Source: Aromatoleum tolulyticum (GTDB taxonomy: Bacteria; Pseudomonadota; Gammaproteobacteria; Burkholderiales; Rhodocyclaceae). Taken from it: a DNA stretch of 64,000 nt. Positions within the stretch are counted from its first letter, which is position 1. Every line of letters starts with the position of its first letter. The notes beneath the pieces are model-generated. The model worked only from the letters and a program-made list of their open reading frames with translations. It searched no databases and was not told the DNA's origin. Below are positions 37,522 through 46,188 of the stretch, in pieces. Position numbers and translations under genes: made by a program. The DNA lies in contig NZ_FTMD01000006.1 of assembly GCF_900156155.1 (NCBI RefSeq), positions 124,001 to 188,000 of the forward strand, given 5' to 3'.

Positions 37522-38619
37522 TCAATAAGTGAAACCGAGCGCCGCGCCGACAGGGTTCCCCGGTGCGACATCGGTGCGCAACTCACCTGCGCAGGCGGAG
37601 TTGGACGTCTGATGGAGCGCGGCGGCGAACTGGAAGGTCTTGCTGGCGGGCAAGGCTGACGCAACCGTTCCCTTCTTCACTTGCGAGTGGACCGTGGCAA
37701 GGAAGGAGGAGTCGGCGGGAATCGTCACATTCCGGAGGCACACCTGCTGGCCCTGCGGTGTGCCAAGACCGAAGCTCGAGAGGTCGAAGTTCTGCTGGTC
37801 GACCGCCCCGTTCTTGGAGTATGTGAAGACTGCGTTGCCGGCATTGTTCGACGGGTTGGTCTCGAAGTTGGGGTCCAGCGCGATCTTCAGATCGAAGTCC
37901 TGCTCGTTCGCGCAGGTGTTTGCAACCAGCACGTCATCCGAGAACTGCCCGGGAGCACTACTCGTTACCGTTCCCTTCTTGGCACCATTGGTCGCAACGT
38001 TCAGCGTCGTGGTAGTGATCTCGCTGCCGGTATCCTGGTTCGTGATGAAGTTGTAGGCCTTCAGGCAACTGTCGGGGTGGGCAAGCACCAGCTTCACCTG
38101 TACGTTCGTCACCGTGTCGAGCTTCGCGCCCGACGGATCGGTGACGAGTTTCAGATTTCCGACGAGGGTACAGCCGTCGCAGTTGAGGGCTGGATCGTTC
38201 GGCACGTTGCTGCCGATTGCGATGTCGATGACGGACGTGTCCTGGGCGGTATTCGACAACGGATTGAACTCGGCGGGGGACGGTGTCAGTTCGAGGTGGC
38301 TGCCACCGATCTGCTCGATCTTGAGCGTGAGGTCGGGCGAGTAGCTGGTCGATTGGCCGCCCGAGTAGTTCGCCTGCACGCCCCAGTTGAGCTTGAAACT
38401 GCCGAAGTCGCCGGCGGTAAAGGTGTAGCCCACCACCGTGTAGGTGAGCTGGATCGTGCCGACCGCGAAGGTGCCCTGTGCGTCCGGATTTCCGTTGTTC
38501 TGGATGATGGGCGTGCCGGTCCAGTCCGACACGCTGCTTTGAACGGCATCCTTCGCTGCGGCAGGATTCGCGAAGATGGCGAGGAGTGCCGCCGTGAGCA
38601 GAATATTCCGATATGTCAT
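37522..38619 (-). CDS. Uncharacterised exported protein
   Basis: I do not recognise this 365-residue protein. A clear signal peptide (MTYRNILLTAALLAIFANPAAAK, positions 1-23) indicates export. The mature part is acidic, low in Arg and Lys, rich in Thr, Ser, Asn and beta-strand-like repeats, as in surface or secreted beta-sandwich proteins. It has several Cys that could pair (CDGC near 165, CLKAYN near 200, TCANEQDF, VCLRN, ACAGEL). Composition differs from its Ala/Arg-rich neighbours. The ATG at 38619 has AAAGGG about ten bases upstream; ATGs at 38628 and 38679 are alternatives. It is divergent from the Hsp70-like gene and ends in a terminator. No membrane anchor or sorting tail is evident. 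Confidence 0.7.
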   Translation of the reverse strand: MTYRNILLTAALLAIFANPAAAKDAVQSSVSDWTGTPIIQNNGNPDAQGTFAVGTIQLTYTVVGYTFTAGDFGSFKLNWGVQANYSGGQSTSYSPDLTLKIEQIGGSHLELTPSPAEFNPLSNTAQDTSVIDIAIGSNVPNDPALNCDGCTLVGNLKLVTDPSGAKLDTVTNVQVKLVLAHPDSCLKAYNFITNQDTGSEITTTTLNVATNGAKKGTVTSSAPGQFSDDVLVANTCANEQDFDLKIALDPNFETNPSNNAGNAVFTYSKNGAVDQQNFDLSSFGLGTPQGQQVCLRNVTIPADSSFLATVHSQVKKGTVASALPASKTFQFAAALHQTSNSACAGELRTDVAPGNPVGAALGFTY

Positions 38620-38899
38620 GCTTCCCATCCCTTTCGTGGTATGTCCGAGTTTCGATTCGATACGCAGGCGAAAGCGCATCGCTGTATTTCTTGTAACGTG
38701 ATCGCGAGGTTAGGGGGGCGATCGACAGGGAGCGAGGAAATATGTAACAGTGTTTTGCATATGATTGACGCTGGAGGAGCGCCTGTTTTTTTCCGGACCC
38801 GGGCGGCCGTGCACCTCGGGGATGGGGACGACGCATCGCGGCTGGCCGCGCCGGTCGCTCTCCGGTAGCATCGGCGACCCGTCTCGACCTGTCCGTCAC
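38620..38899. other. Divergent control region between the exported protein and the Hsp70-like gene
   Basis: These 280 bases must hold promoters for both genes. An AT-rich core (38735-38765) has TATGTAACAG and TTTTGCATATGATTGAC. No clear -35/-10 pair could be fixed. A GTG- or ATG-led extension of the Hsp70-like frame into this region looks unreal. Confidence 0.35.
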
Positions 38900-40171
38900 A
38901 TGCAACAGCCCGCCCGCGCCTGCGGTATCGACTTCGGCACCTCCAACTCCACGGTCGGCTGGGTTCGCCCGGGCGCGGCGACCCTGCTCGCGCTCGAGGA
39001 CGGCAAGCCGACGCTGCCTTCGGCGATCTTCTTCAACGCCGACGAGGAGACCACCGCGTTCGGCCGCGCTGCGCTGGCGGAATACCTGGACGGCTACGAA
39101 GGCCGCCTGATGCGCGCGCTGAAGAGCCTGCTCGGCAGCAGCCTGATCGAGGGCCAGACCGAGGTGCAGGGGCGGGCGCTACGCTTTCGCGATCTGCTCG
39201 CGAGCTTCATCGGCGAGCTGAAGTCGCGCGCCGAGGCGCAGGCCGGGCGCAGCTTCGACCAGGCGGTGTTCGGCCGTCCGGTGCGCTTCGTCGATGACGA
39301 CGACGAGGCCGACCGCAGGGCGCAGCAGACGCTCGCCGAAATCGCAGCCCAAGTCGGCTTCCGCGACGTGAGCTTCCAGTTCGAGCCGATCGGCGCGGCG
39401 CTGCACTATGAACTGTCGCTCGCGCGCGAGGAGCTGGTGCTGATCGCCGACATTGGCGGCGGCACGGCAGACTTTTCGCTGGTGCGCCTGTCGCCCGAGC
39501 GTGCGCGCCGTTCGCACGACGAACACGACCGTCGCGAGGACCTGCTCGGCAACGGCGGCGTGCATATCGGCGGCACCGATTTCGACCGCGCGCTTAGCCT
39601 GGAATGCGTGATGCCGCTGTTGGGCTGCCGCAGCCGCATGAAGAGCGGCGCCGAGATTCCGTCCAGCATCTTCTTCCAGCTCGCGACCTGGCACACGATC
39701 AACTTCGCCTACACGCGACAGGCGTGGGTGGACCTGCAGAACGTCTATCGCGACGCCGCCGCGCGTACCGAACTGGACCGTCTCGCGACGCTGATCAGCC
39801 AGCGCGCGGGGCACTGGCTCGCGCTGCAGGTGGAGCAGGCGAAGATCGACCTGTCGGCGGCGCCCGCTGCGACCATGGACCTGGGGCGCCTCGAGGCCGG
39901 CCTCGGCCACACGATCACCGATGCCGACTTTGCCGATGCGACGCTGTCGCTGGTCGACCGCGTCGCGGCCTGCGTGCGCTCGCTGCTCGACGAGGCCGGC
40001 GTGCGGCGCGAGCAGGTCGACACGATCTATTTCACCGGCGGCGGCAGCGCGGTGCCGCAGCTGCGCGCGCGCATCGCCGCCGAACTGCCGCAGGCGCGCA
40101 GCGTCGAGGGCGACCTGTACGGCAGCATCGGCGCCGGTCTCGCAGTGGAGGCGGCGCGTCGCTACGGCTAG
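38900..40171 (+). CDS. YegD-like Hsp70-family protein
   Basis: A 423-residue Hsp70-type ATPase that lacks the substrate-binding half of DnaK, as YegD of E. coli does. The phosphate-1 loop is GIDFGTSNSTVGW near residue 8, phosphate-2 is LIADIGGGTADFSLV near 186, and the adenosine motif is TIYFTGGGSAVPQLRARI near the end. EPIGAALHYEL matches the family. No J-protein or nucleotide-exchange gene lies nearby, so its client is unknown. The ATG at 38900 (MQQPARACGIDFGT) is taken from family alignment; the ribosome site is poor. Confidence 0.85.
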   Translation: MQQPARACGIDFGTSNSTVGWVRPGAATLLALEDGKPTLPSAIFFNADEETTAFGRAALAEYLDGYEGRLMRALKSLLGSSLIEGQTEVQGRALRFRDLLASFIGELKSRAEAQAGRSFDQAVFGRPVRFVDDDDEADRRAQQTLAEIAAQVGFRDVSFQFEPIGAALHYELSLAREELVLIADIGGGTADFSLVRLSPERARRSHDEHDRREDLLGNGGVHIGGTDFDRALSLECVMPLLGCRSRMKSGAEIPSSIFFQLATWHTINFAYTRQAWVDLQNVYRDAAARTELDRLATLISQRAGHWLALQVEQAKIDLSAAPAATMDLGRLEAGLGHTITDADFADATLSLVDRVAACVRSLLDEAGVRREQVDTIYFTGGGSAVPQLRARIAAELPQARSVEGDLYGSIGAGLAVEAARRYG

Positions 40172-40294
40172 TGAAGTGGTTCGTTCTTGGAGGGACTTAT
40201 CTTGCGTGCAGCAGTTTAGGTTCCGGCCGACGCCTTCCTTCGTGTGTCGCAGGTGCTCATTAGCAGGTACCTTCCCCTTCAAGGGGGCAAGGAC

Positions 40295-40322
40295 GGGGTT
40301 TCGCGAAGCACCGCTTCGCGCC
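40295..40322 (+). repeat. 28-bp repeat, copy 1
   Basis: GGGGTTTCGCGAAGCACCGC and onward to 40322. It matches the reverse complement of 44377-44404 at 26 of 28 positions. The core is an 8-bp hairpin with an ACC loop; the two mismatches compensate each other in the stem (A/T versus G/C), as expected for a selected structure. Confidence 0.7.
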
Positions 40323-40421
40323 GTCCGAGCGGGCTGGCTGTGGAAAGCCAGCCCTGGGACGGACAGGATGGGGATGGGTTTCTCGCGGGCACTTCGGAGT
40401 CCCCCCTTCCCATCCCCGCAC

Positions 40422-40439
40422 GGGAGTCTCCGCTTCGCT
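40422..40439 (+). repeat. 18-bp direct repeat, copy 1
   Basis: GGGAGTCTCCGCTTCGCT is identical to 44346-44363. The two copies flank the oxidoreductase gene in the same orientation. Confidence 0.7.
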
Positions 40440-40535
40440 TCACCGGGCAATTTTCGCGCTCCAGCATGCTTGCTGCGCCGGGATGCTGCGGTGCAATGCC
40501 CGCAATTCGGGTGATATTTCCGAAAAATGCACGGT

Positions 40536-40552
40536 AGGGAAAATTTTTTCCT
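40536..40552. promoter_or_regulatory. AT-rich palindrome upstream of the oxidoreductase gene, candidate Lrp-family operator
   Basis: AGGGAAAATTTTTTCCT is a 17-base near-palindrome with one mismatched pair, about 189 bases before the start codon. It resembles the palindrome upstream of livK. It stands out against the GC-rich background. Confidence 0.4.
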
Positions 40553-40732
40553 TCGGCGCGTGAATTCGCCTGCAACAAGAAAAAACTCCCCGACGCCATC
40601 TCCTTACGATGCTCACTCGCGTTCGATGCCGCGGACGCACACAACAGCAACCATACAGGAGACAACGTCGGCAGGCCGGATACGGGCGTCACGAGCGCCA
40701 CGCGTCCAGCGGCTTGCGACGATTCACGCGCC

Positions 40733-43700
40733 ATGTCGAATACCCATTCGAACACCCACTCCCCGCAGGCCCCCGCCGCCGTCGCGCTCGACGACAAATA
40801 CACGCTCACCTCCGGCCGCGCCTACATGACCGGCATCCAGGCGCTGGTACGCCTGCCGATCATGCAGCGCCTGCGCGACCAGGCCGCGGGGCTCAACACC
40901 GCCGGCTTCGTCACCGGTTACCGCGGTTCGCCGCTGGGTAACGTCGACCAGGAATTCTGGAAGGCGAAGAAATACCTCGAACCGCATCACGTCCGCTTCC
41001 AGCCCGGTCTGAATGAAGACCTCGCGGCGACCGCGGTATGGGGCACGCAGCAGGTGAACCTCGACCCGAACGCGCTGTACGACGGCGTGTTCTCGATCTG
41101 GTACGGCAAGGGCCCGGGTGTCGACCGCACCGGCGACGTGTTCCGCCACGCCAACGCCGCGGGCACCTCGAAGCACGGCGGCGTGCTCGTGATCGCCGGT
41201 GACGACCACGGCGCGAAATCCTCGACGCTACCGCACCAGACCGAGCACGTCTTCAAGGCGATGATGATGCCGGTGCTCGCCCCCGCGGGGATCCAGGACT
41301 ACCTCGAATACGGCCTGCACGGCTTCGCGCTGTCGCGCTACTCGGGCTGCTGGGTCGCGTTCAAGGCACTGACCGACACCGTCGAGACCTCGGCCTCGGT
41401 CGATATCGACCCGTTCAAGGTCGAGACGATCATCCCGGCCGACTTCCCGATCCCGGCCGACGGCCTCAACCTGCGCTGGCCCGATCCCCCGCTGGTGCAG
41501 GAAAAGCGCCTGATGCACCACAAGCTGTACGCCGCGCTCGCGTACTGCCGCGCCAACAAGCTCAACCAGACGGTGATCGACAGCCCGAACGCCAAGCTCG
41601 GCATCATCACCTCCGGCAAGAGCTACCTCGATGTACGCCAGGCCTTCGAAGACCTCGGCATCGACGACGCCACCGCCGCCGAGATCGGCATCCGCCTGTA
41701 CAAGGTCGGCATGGTGTGGCCGCTCGAAGCCGAGGGCGTGCGCGAGTTCGCCGACGGCCTCGACGAAATCCTCGTCATCGAGGAGAAGCGCCAGTTCCTC
41801 GAGTACCAGCTGAAGGAAGAGCTCTACAACTGGAAGGAAAACGTCCGCCCGCGCGTGATCGGCAAGTTCGACGAGAAGGGCGAATGGGCCCTGCCGCACA
41901 GCGACTGGATGCTGCCCGCCGCGGGGGACCTCACGCCCGCGATGATCGCCCGCGTGATCGCCGCGCGCATCGCCCGCTTCTACACTTCCGACCGCATCAA
42001 GGCGCGCCTCGCCTTCTTCGACGCCAAGGAAGCTGCGCTCGCCAAGCCGCGCCTGTCGATCCAGCGCGTGCCGCACTACTGTTCGGGCTGCCCGCACAAC
42101 ACCTCGACCAAGGTGCCGGAAGGCTCGCGCGCGATCGCCGGCATCGGCTGCCACTACATGGCGACCTGGCTGTCGCCCGAGACGACGCAGACCTTCTGCC
42201 AGATGGGCGGCGAGGGCGTGCCCTGGGTCGGCCAGGCGCCGTTCACGAAGACGCCGCACGTCTTCGCCAACCTCGGCGACGGCACCTACATGCACTCGGG
42301 CATCCTCGCGATCCGCGCGGCGGTCGCGGCGAAGGTCAACATCACCTACAAGATCCTCTACAACGACGCCGTCGCGATGACCGGCGGCCAGCCGCACGAC
42401 GGCACGCTGTCGGTGCCGATCATCGCGCGCCAGGTCCAGGCCGAAGGCGTCGGCAACATCATCGTCGTCAATGACGGACCGCGCGCCTACGGCCCGTCGG
42501 ACCTGCCGCACGGGGTGCCGATCCGCCACCGCGACGAGCTCGACGCGGTGCAGCGCGAGCTGCGCGAAGTGCCGGGCGTCACCGCGATCATCTACGACCA
42601 GACCTGCGCCGCAGAGAAACGCCGCCGCAGGAAACGCGGCAAGTTCCCGGATCCCGCGCAGCGCGTCGTGATCAACGACTTGGTGTGCGAAGGCTGCGGC
42701 GACTGCAGCGAGAAGTCGAACTGCATGTCGGTGACGGCGGTGGAGACCGAGTTCGGCAGGAAGCGCACCATCGACCAGTCCGCGTGCAACAAGGACTTCT
42801 CGTGCGTGAAGGGCTTCTGCCCGAGCTTCGTGACGATCGAAGGCGGCAAGCTGCGTAAGGGCAAGGCCGCGACGGCGGCGGCGGACGTGTTCGCGTCGCT
42901 GCCCGAACCGACGCTGCCGGCGACCAATGCGCCGTGGGGCATCCTCATCACCGGCGTTGGCGGTACCGGCGTCGTGACGATCGGCGCGCTGCTCGGCATG
43001 GCCGCGCACCTCGAAGGCAAGGGCGTGTCGATCCTCGACATGGCCGGCCTCGCGCAGAAGGGCGGGGCGGTGTGGTCGCACGTCAAGATCGCCAACCGGC
43101 CCGAGGACATCTTCGCCGCGCGCGTCGCCGCCGGTGAAGCCAACGTCGTCATCGGCTGCGACCTCGTGGTGTCGGCGAGCGACGAATCGCTCGCGAAGAT
43201 GCGTACCGGCCACACCCGCGTCGTCATCAACCGCGACCAGACCAACACCAGCGAATTCGTCCGCGGCTTTGCGGCGCAGGCCCGCAGCGGCAACGTGGTC
43301 AAGCACCCGGACCCGCAGTTCCCGGCCGGCTCGATGGAGTCCCAGATCGTCGACGCCGTCGGCAATCAGAACGTCGAGTTCCTCGAAGCCTCGCGCCTCG
43401 CCACCGCAATCCTCGGCGACTCGATCGCGACCAACCTCTTCATGCTCGGCTTCGCCTGGCAGCGCGGCCTCGTGCCGCTGACGCGCGACGCGATCATGCG
43501 TGCAATCGAGCTCAACGGCGCCGCGATCGAGGCCAACAAGTCCGCCTTCCAGTGGGGCCGCCGCGCCGCGGTCGATCCGGACGCCGTCGCCACGGCCGCG
43601 AAGCCGCAGCACGGCACGCCGGAGCATCACAAGCTGTCGGCCTCGCTCGACGAAGTGATCGCCCGTCGCAAGGCCTACCTCGCCGACTACCAGGACGCCG

Positions 43701-44338
43701 CCTACGCCGAACGCTACGCCAAGCTCGTCGAGCGCGTGCGTGCCGCGGAAGCGAAGGTCCAGCCGGGTATGACCCTGCTCACCGAAGCGGTCGCGCGGGG
43801 CTACCACAAGCTGCTGGCCTACAAGGACGAGTACGAAGTGGCGCGCCTCTACACCGACAGCGACTTCCTCAAGCGCGTCGAGGAGCAGTTCGAAGGCGAC
43901 TACAAGCTCGTCTTCCACATGGCGCCGCCGGCCCTCGCCGACAAGGACCCGCAGACCGGTCAGCTGCAGAAGAAGAAGTACGGTCCGTGGATGCTCAAGG
44001 CGATGCGCGTGCTGGCGAAGATGAAGGGCCTGCGCGGCACGGCGCTCGACCCCTTCGCCCGCACCCACGACCGCAAGCTCGACCGCCAGCTGATCGCCGA
44101 GTACGAGCGCATCGTCGAGGAGATCCTCGTCGGCCTCGAGAAGTCGAACTTCGAAACCGCCGTCGAACTCGCGAACCTGCCCGAGCAGATCCGCGGCTTC
44201 GGCCACATCCGCGAGCGCTACCTGCGCAGTGCGCGGATGCGTGAAGGCCAACTCCTCGCGGCCTTCCGCCGCAAGGAGCGCCCGGCGGACGGCAACGGCG
44301 CCAAGGTCCGCAAGACCATTGCGGTGATTCCCGGCTAA
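40733..44338 (+). CDS. Fused indolepyruvate (2-oxoacid):ferredoxin oxidoreductase
   Basis: A 1201-residue cytoplasmic enzyme joining the IorA-like and IorB-like parts in one chain. It oxidatively decarboxylates aryl or branched 2-oxo acids to acyl-CoA and reduces ferredoxin. The N-terminal pyrimidine-binding part starts at YTLTSGRAYMTGIQALVRL. The thiamine-diphosphate part has GIGCHYMATWL and NLGDGTYMHSGILAIRAA. Iron-sulfur-type Cys clusters lie near 450 (CSGCPHNTS) and 645-690 (CEGCGDCSEKSNC, CNKDFSCVKGFC). The gamma domain has ITGVGGTGVVTIGALLG and DMAGLAQKGGAVWSH. With the following amino-acid dehydrogenase it suits leucine, phenylalanine or related amino-acid breakdown; substrate is inferred. 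Confidence 0.92.
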   Translation: MSNTHSNTHSPQAPAAVALDDKYTLTSGRAYMTGIQALVRLPIMQRLRDQAAGLNTAGFVTGYRGSPLGNVDQEFWKAKKYLEPHHVRFQPGLNEDLAATAVWGTQQVNLDPNALYDGVFSIWYGKGPGVDRTGDVFRHANAAGTSKHGGVLVIAGDDHGAKSSTLPHQTEHVFKAMMMPVLAPAGIQDYLEYGLHGFALSRYSGCWVAFKALTDTVETSASVDIDPFKVETIIPADFPIPADGLNLRWPDPPLVQEKRLMHHKLYAALAYCRANKLNQTVIDSPNAKLGIITSGKSYLDVRQAFEDLGIDDATAAEIGIRLYKVGMVWPLEAEGVREFADGLDEILVIEEKRQFLEYQLKEELYNWKENVRPRVIGKFDEKGEWALPHSDWMLPAAGDLTPAMIARVIAARIARFYTSDRIKARLAFFDAKEAALAKPRLSIQRVPHYCSGCPHNTSTKVPEGSRAIAGIGCHYMATWLSPETTQTFCQMGGEGVPWVGQAPFTKTPHVFANLGDGTYMHSGILAIRAAVAAKVNITYKILYNDAVAMTGGQPHDGTLSVPIIARQVQAEGVGNIIVVNDGPRAYGPSDLPHGVPIRHRDELDAVQRELREVPGVTAIIYDQTCAAEKRRRRKRGKFPDPAQRVVINDLVCEGCGDCSEKSNCMSVTAVETEFGRKRTIDQSACNKDFSCVKGFCPSFVTIEGGKLRKGKAATAAADVFASLPEPTLPATNAPWGILITGVGGTGVVTIGALLGMAAHLEGKGVSILDMAGLAQKGGAVWSHVKIANRPEDIFAARVAAGEANVVIGCDLVVSASDESLAKMRTGHTRVVINRDQTNTSEFVRGFAAQARSGNVVKHPDPQFPAGSMESQIVDAVGNQNVEFLEASRLATAILGDSIATNLFMLGFAWQRGLVPLTRDAIMRAIELNGAAIEANKSAFQWGRRAAVDPDAVATAAKPQHGTPEHHKLSASLDEVIARRKAYLADYQDAAYAERYAKLVERVRAAEAKVQPGMTLLTEAVARGYHKLLAYKDEYEVARLYTDSDFLKRVEEQFEGDYKLVFHMAPPALADKDPQTGQLQKKKYGPWMLKAMRVLAKMKGLRGTALDPFARTHDRKLDRQLIAEYERIVEEILVGLEKSNFETAVELANLPEQIRGFGHIRERYLRSARMREGQLLAAFRRKERPADGNGAKVRKTIAVIPG

Positions 44339-44345
44339 ACCCGTT

Positions 44346-44363
44346 GGGAGTCTCCGCTTCGCT
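44346..44363 (+). repeat. 18-bp direct repeat, copy 2
   Basis: Identical to 40422-40439. It begins eight bases after the oxidoreductase stop codon. Confidence 0.7.
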
Positions 44364-44376
44364 CCGCCGTTCAGCA

Positions 44377-44404
44377 GGCGCGGAGCGGTGCTCCGCGAAA
44401 CCCC
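44377..44404 (-). repeat. 28-bp repeat, copy 2 (inverted)
   Basis: Matches 40295-40322 as reverse complement at 26 of 28 positions, with an 8-bp hairpin CGCGGAGC/GCTCCGCG at 44379-44397. It lies in the gap between the oxidoreductase and the dehydrogenase and could act as a terminator or mRNA stabiliser. Confidence 0.7.
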
Positions 44405-44499
44405 TGCTTCACCCCCCCCTCGCAGCAAACCTTCCGCCACGGCCATGAGCCGTGGTGGAGGGGGCGTTGCACCCTTTCCAGACCAATGAAGGAGACATC

Positions 44500-45552
44500 A
44501 TGAGCGTTTTCAACCTGAGCGATTTCGCCGACCACGAACAGGTCGTTTTCTGCAGCGACGAGAAGAGCGGCCTGAAGGCCATCATCGCGGTGCATAACTC
44601 CAACCTCGGCCCGGCGTTGGGCGGCTGCCGCATGTGGCCCTACGCCAGCGAAGAGGAAGCGATCCGCGACGTGTTGCGCCTGTCGCGCGGCATGACCTAC
44701 AAGTCGGCGATGGCCAACCTCAAGCTCGGCGGCGGCAAGTCCGTGATCATCGGCAATCCGCGCACCGACAAGACGCCCGAGCTGCTGAAGGCCTTCGCCC
44801 AGGCCGTCGAGCGCGTCAATGGCCGCTACATCGCCGCGGAAGACTCCGGCACCGGCGTCGACGACATGAAGTTCATGTCCCAGTTCACCCAGCACGTCGC
44901 CGGCATCGTCGACAAGCCGTCCGAAAACGGCACCCGCAGCGGCGACCCCTCGCCAGCGACCGCCTACGGCACCTTCGTCGGCATCAAGGCTGCCGTGAAG
45001 GAGCGCCTCGGCCGCGATTCGCTCGCCGGTCTGAAGATCGCCGTGCAGGGCCTCGGCAACGTCGGCTTCGACCTCGCCCGCCAGCTGAAGGAAGCCGGCG
45101 CGCAACTGTGGGTCACCGACATCCATCGCGAGCCGCTGCTGCGTGCCGCCAAGGAAATCGGCGCAACCGTCGTCGCGCCGGACGAGATCTTCGGCCTCGA
45201 TGTCGACGTCTTTGCCCCGTGCGCGATGGGCGCGATCATCAACGACCAGACCATCCCGCAGCTGAAGGTCAAGATCGTCGCCGGCGCCGCCAACAACCAG
45301 CTCGCCGAACCGCGCCACGGGCTCGCGCTGATGAACAAGGGCATCCTCTACGCGCCCGACTATGTCATCAACGCCGGCGGCATCATCGACGTGTATTACG
45401 AGCGCACCGGCAACTTCGACCGCGCTGCGCTCAAGAGCCACGTCGAAAGCATCTACGACAACCTGATGGAAATCTTCGCGCGCGCGCGCAAGGAAGAGCG
45501 TCCGACCGGGGAAGTCGCCGACGCGATCGCCGAGGAGCGCTTCAAGCGCTGA
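44500..45552 (+). CDS. Leu/Phe/Val-type amino-acid dehydrogenase
   Basis: A 350-residue NAD-dependent Glu/Leu/Phe/Val dehydrogenase that deaminates an amino acid to its 2-oxo acid. The substrate half has [19 protein letters not shown], the catalytic-Lys motif [14 protein letters not shown] and ED-x-GT in [14 protein letters not shown]. The Rossmann half has [18 protein letters not shown] and [33 protein letters not shown] precedes the ATG at 44500. Its product would be a substrate of the preceding oxidoreductase, a natural two-step pathway to an acyl-CoA. Leucine versus phenylalanine cannot be told apart by eye. Confidence 0.92.
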   Translation: MSVFNLSDFADHEQVVFCSDEKSGLKAIIAVHNSNLGPALGGCRMWPYASEEEAIRDVLRLSRGMTYKSAMANLKLGGGKSVIIGNPRTDKTPELLKAFAQAVERVNGRYIAAEDSGTGVDDMKFMSQFTQHVAGIVDKPSENGTRSGDPSPATAYGTFVGIKAAVKERLGRDSLAGLKIAVQGLGNVGFDLARQLKEAGAQLWVTDIHREPLLRAAKEIGATVVAPDEIFGLDVDVFAPCAMGAIINDQTIPQLKVKIVAGAANNQLAEPRHGLALMNKGILYAPDYVINAGGIIDVYYERTGNFDRAALKSHVESIYDNLMEIFARARKEERPTGEVADAIAEERFKR

Positions 45553-45561
45553 GCGGCGACG

Positions 45562-45607
45562 CGCGGCCGGCGCCCCCAAGCTCCGCGGAGGAAGGGGGCC
45601 GGCCGCG
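45562..45607. terminator. Complex hairpin between convergent dehydrogenase and YidB-like genes
   Basis: CGCGGCCGGC (45562-45571) and following C run pair with a G run and GCCGGCCGCG ending at 45607, with a small bulge. A perfect inner palindrome CTCCGCGGAG fills 45581-45590. There is no T run, but the position between convergent genes suits a bidirectional terminator. Confidence 0.5.
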
Positions 45608-45615
45608 GCGCGCGA

Positions 45616-46047
45616 TCAACCGCGCAGGAGTTTCGACGCCAGGTCCGCCAGGCCGTCCGGTATGGCGTTGTCGTCGGGCACGCGTCCCTGCGGCGTGAGC
45701 TGGTCGATGAGTTGCGGCAGCAGTGCCGCGAGCCCGCCCGCCGCCTCCTGCTGCGGGATGCCGAGCTGCTTCGCGATGCCGCCAATCGTGTCGGCTCCGA
45801 GCGCGTTCGACAGCTGATCGCCGTCGATCACGGTGTTCGGGCCGGTACCGACCCACGACGCCGCCGCATTGCCGAGCCCCGCGTTCTGGAACCGCTGCAG
45901 CAGGCCGGCGAGTCCGCCCGGCTGGTTCTGCAGCAGGTTCATCGCGATCTGCAGCAGCGCGCCACCCGTTCCCTGCGCTCCCTGCTGCTGCCCGCCGCCC
46001 AGCATGCTTCCCAGCACCTGGCCAGCCAATCCGTCCAACAGTCCCAT
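45616..46047 (-). CDS. YidB-like protein (DUF937)
   Basis: A 143-residue protein of the YidB/DUF937 family, function unknown. It starts MGLLDGLAGQVLGSMLGG, has a Gln/Gly-rich patch (GGGQQQGAQGTGG, 18-30) and repeated short helices: LLQRFQNAGLGNAAASWVGTGPN, then IDGDQLSNALGADTIGGIAKQLGI and LAALLPQLIDQLTPQGRVPDD. This agrees with the family layout. No signal peptide. It is divergent from the cation efflux gene. Confidence 0.85.
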   Translation of the reverse strand: MGLLDGLAGQVLGSMLGGGQQQGAQGTGGALLQIAMNLLQNQPGGLAGLLQRFQNAGLGNAAASWVGTGPNTVIDGDQLSNALGADTIGGIAKQLGIPQQEAAGGLAALLPQLIDQLTPQGRVPDDNAIPDGLADLASKLLRG

Positions 46048-46188
46048 CTCGGTCTCCCCGGCGTTTGCGACAGAAAGGGCATTGTTGGCGCTTCGATCCT
46101 ATTCCGCAAGCATCATCGGTGCTGGCCATTGCGCGTGGGGCCGGCCCGCGTGGTTTACCATGTCGGCCATCGCAACGTTACCGACATC

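Larger units (their letters stand above)
40172..40732. other. Repeat-rich intergenic region upstream of the oxidoreductase gene
   Basis: No gene is seen in these 561 bases. Several hairpins are packed in 40295-40440: CGCGAAGC/GCTTCGCG (40302-40320), GGGCTGGCT/AGCCAGCCC (40331-40354), and GGGGATGGG (40370-40378) with CCCATCCCC (40409-40417). Segments recur near 44346-44404. An AT-rich stretch (40508-40580) then holds a palindrome and probably the promoter of the oxidoreductase gene. Confidence 0.55.

Noticed and set aside
40733-44338. Oxidoreductase gene as part of a transposon because repeats flank it
   Set aside because: No transposase or target duplication is seen; the repeats look like intergenic hairpin elements and are mixed in orientation.
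41228-44446. Long minus-strand open frame opposite the oxidoreductase gene
   Set aside because: No family motifs; an artefact of high GC that removes stop codons on the opposite strand.
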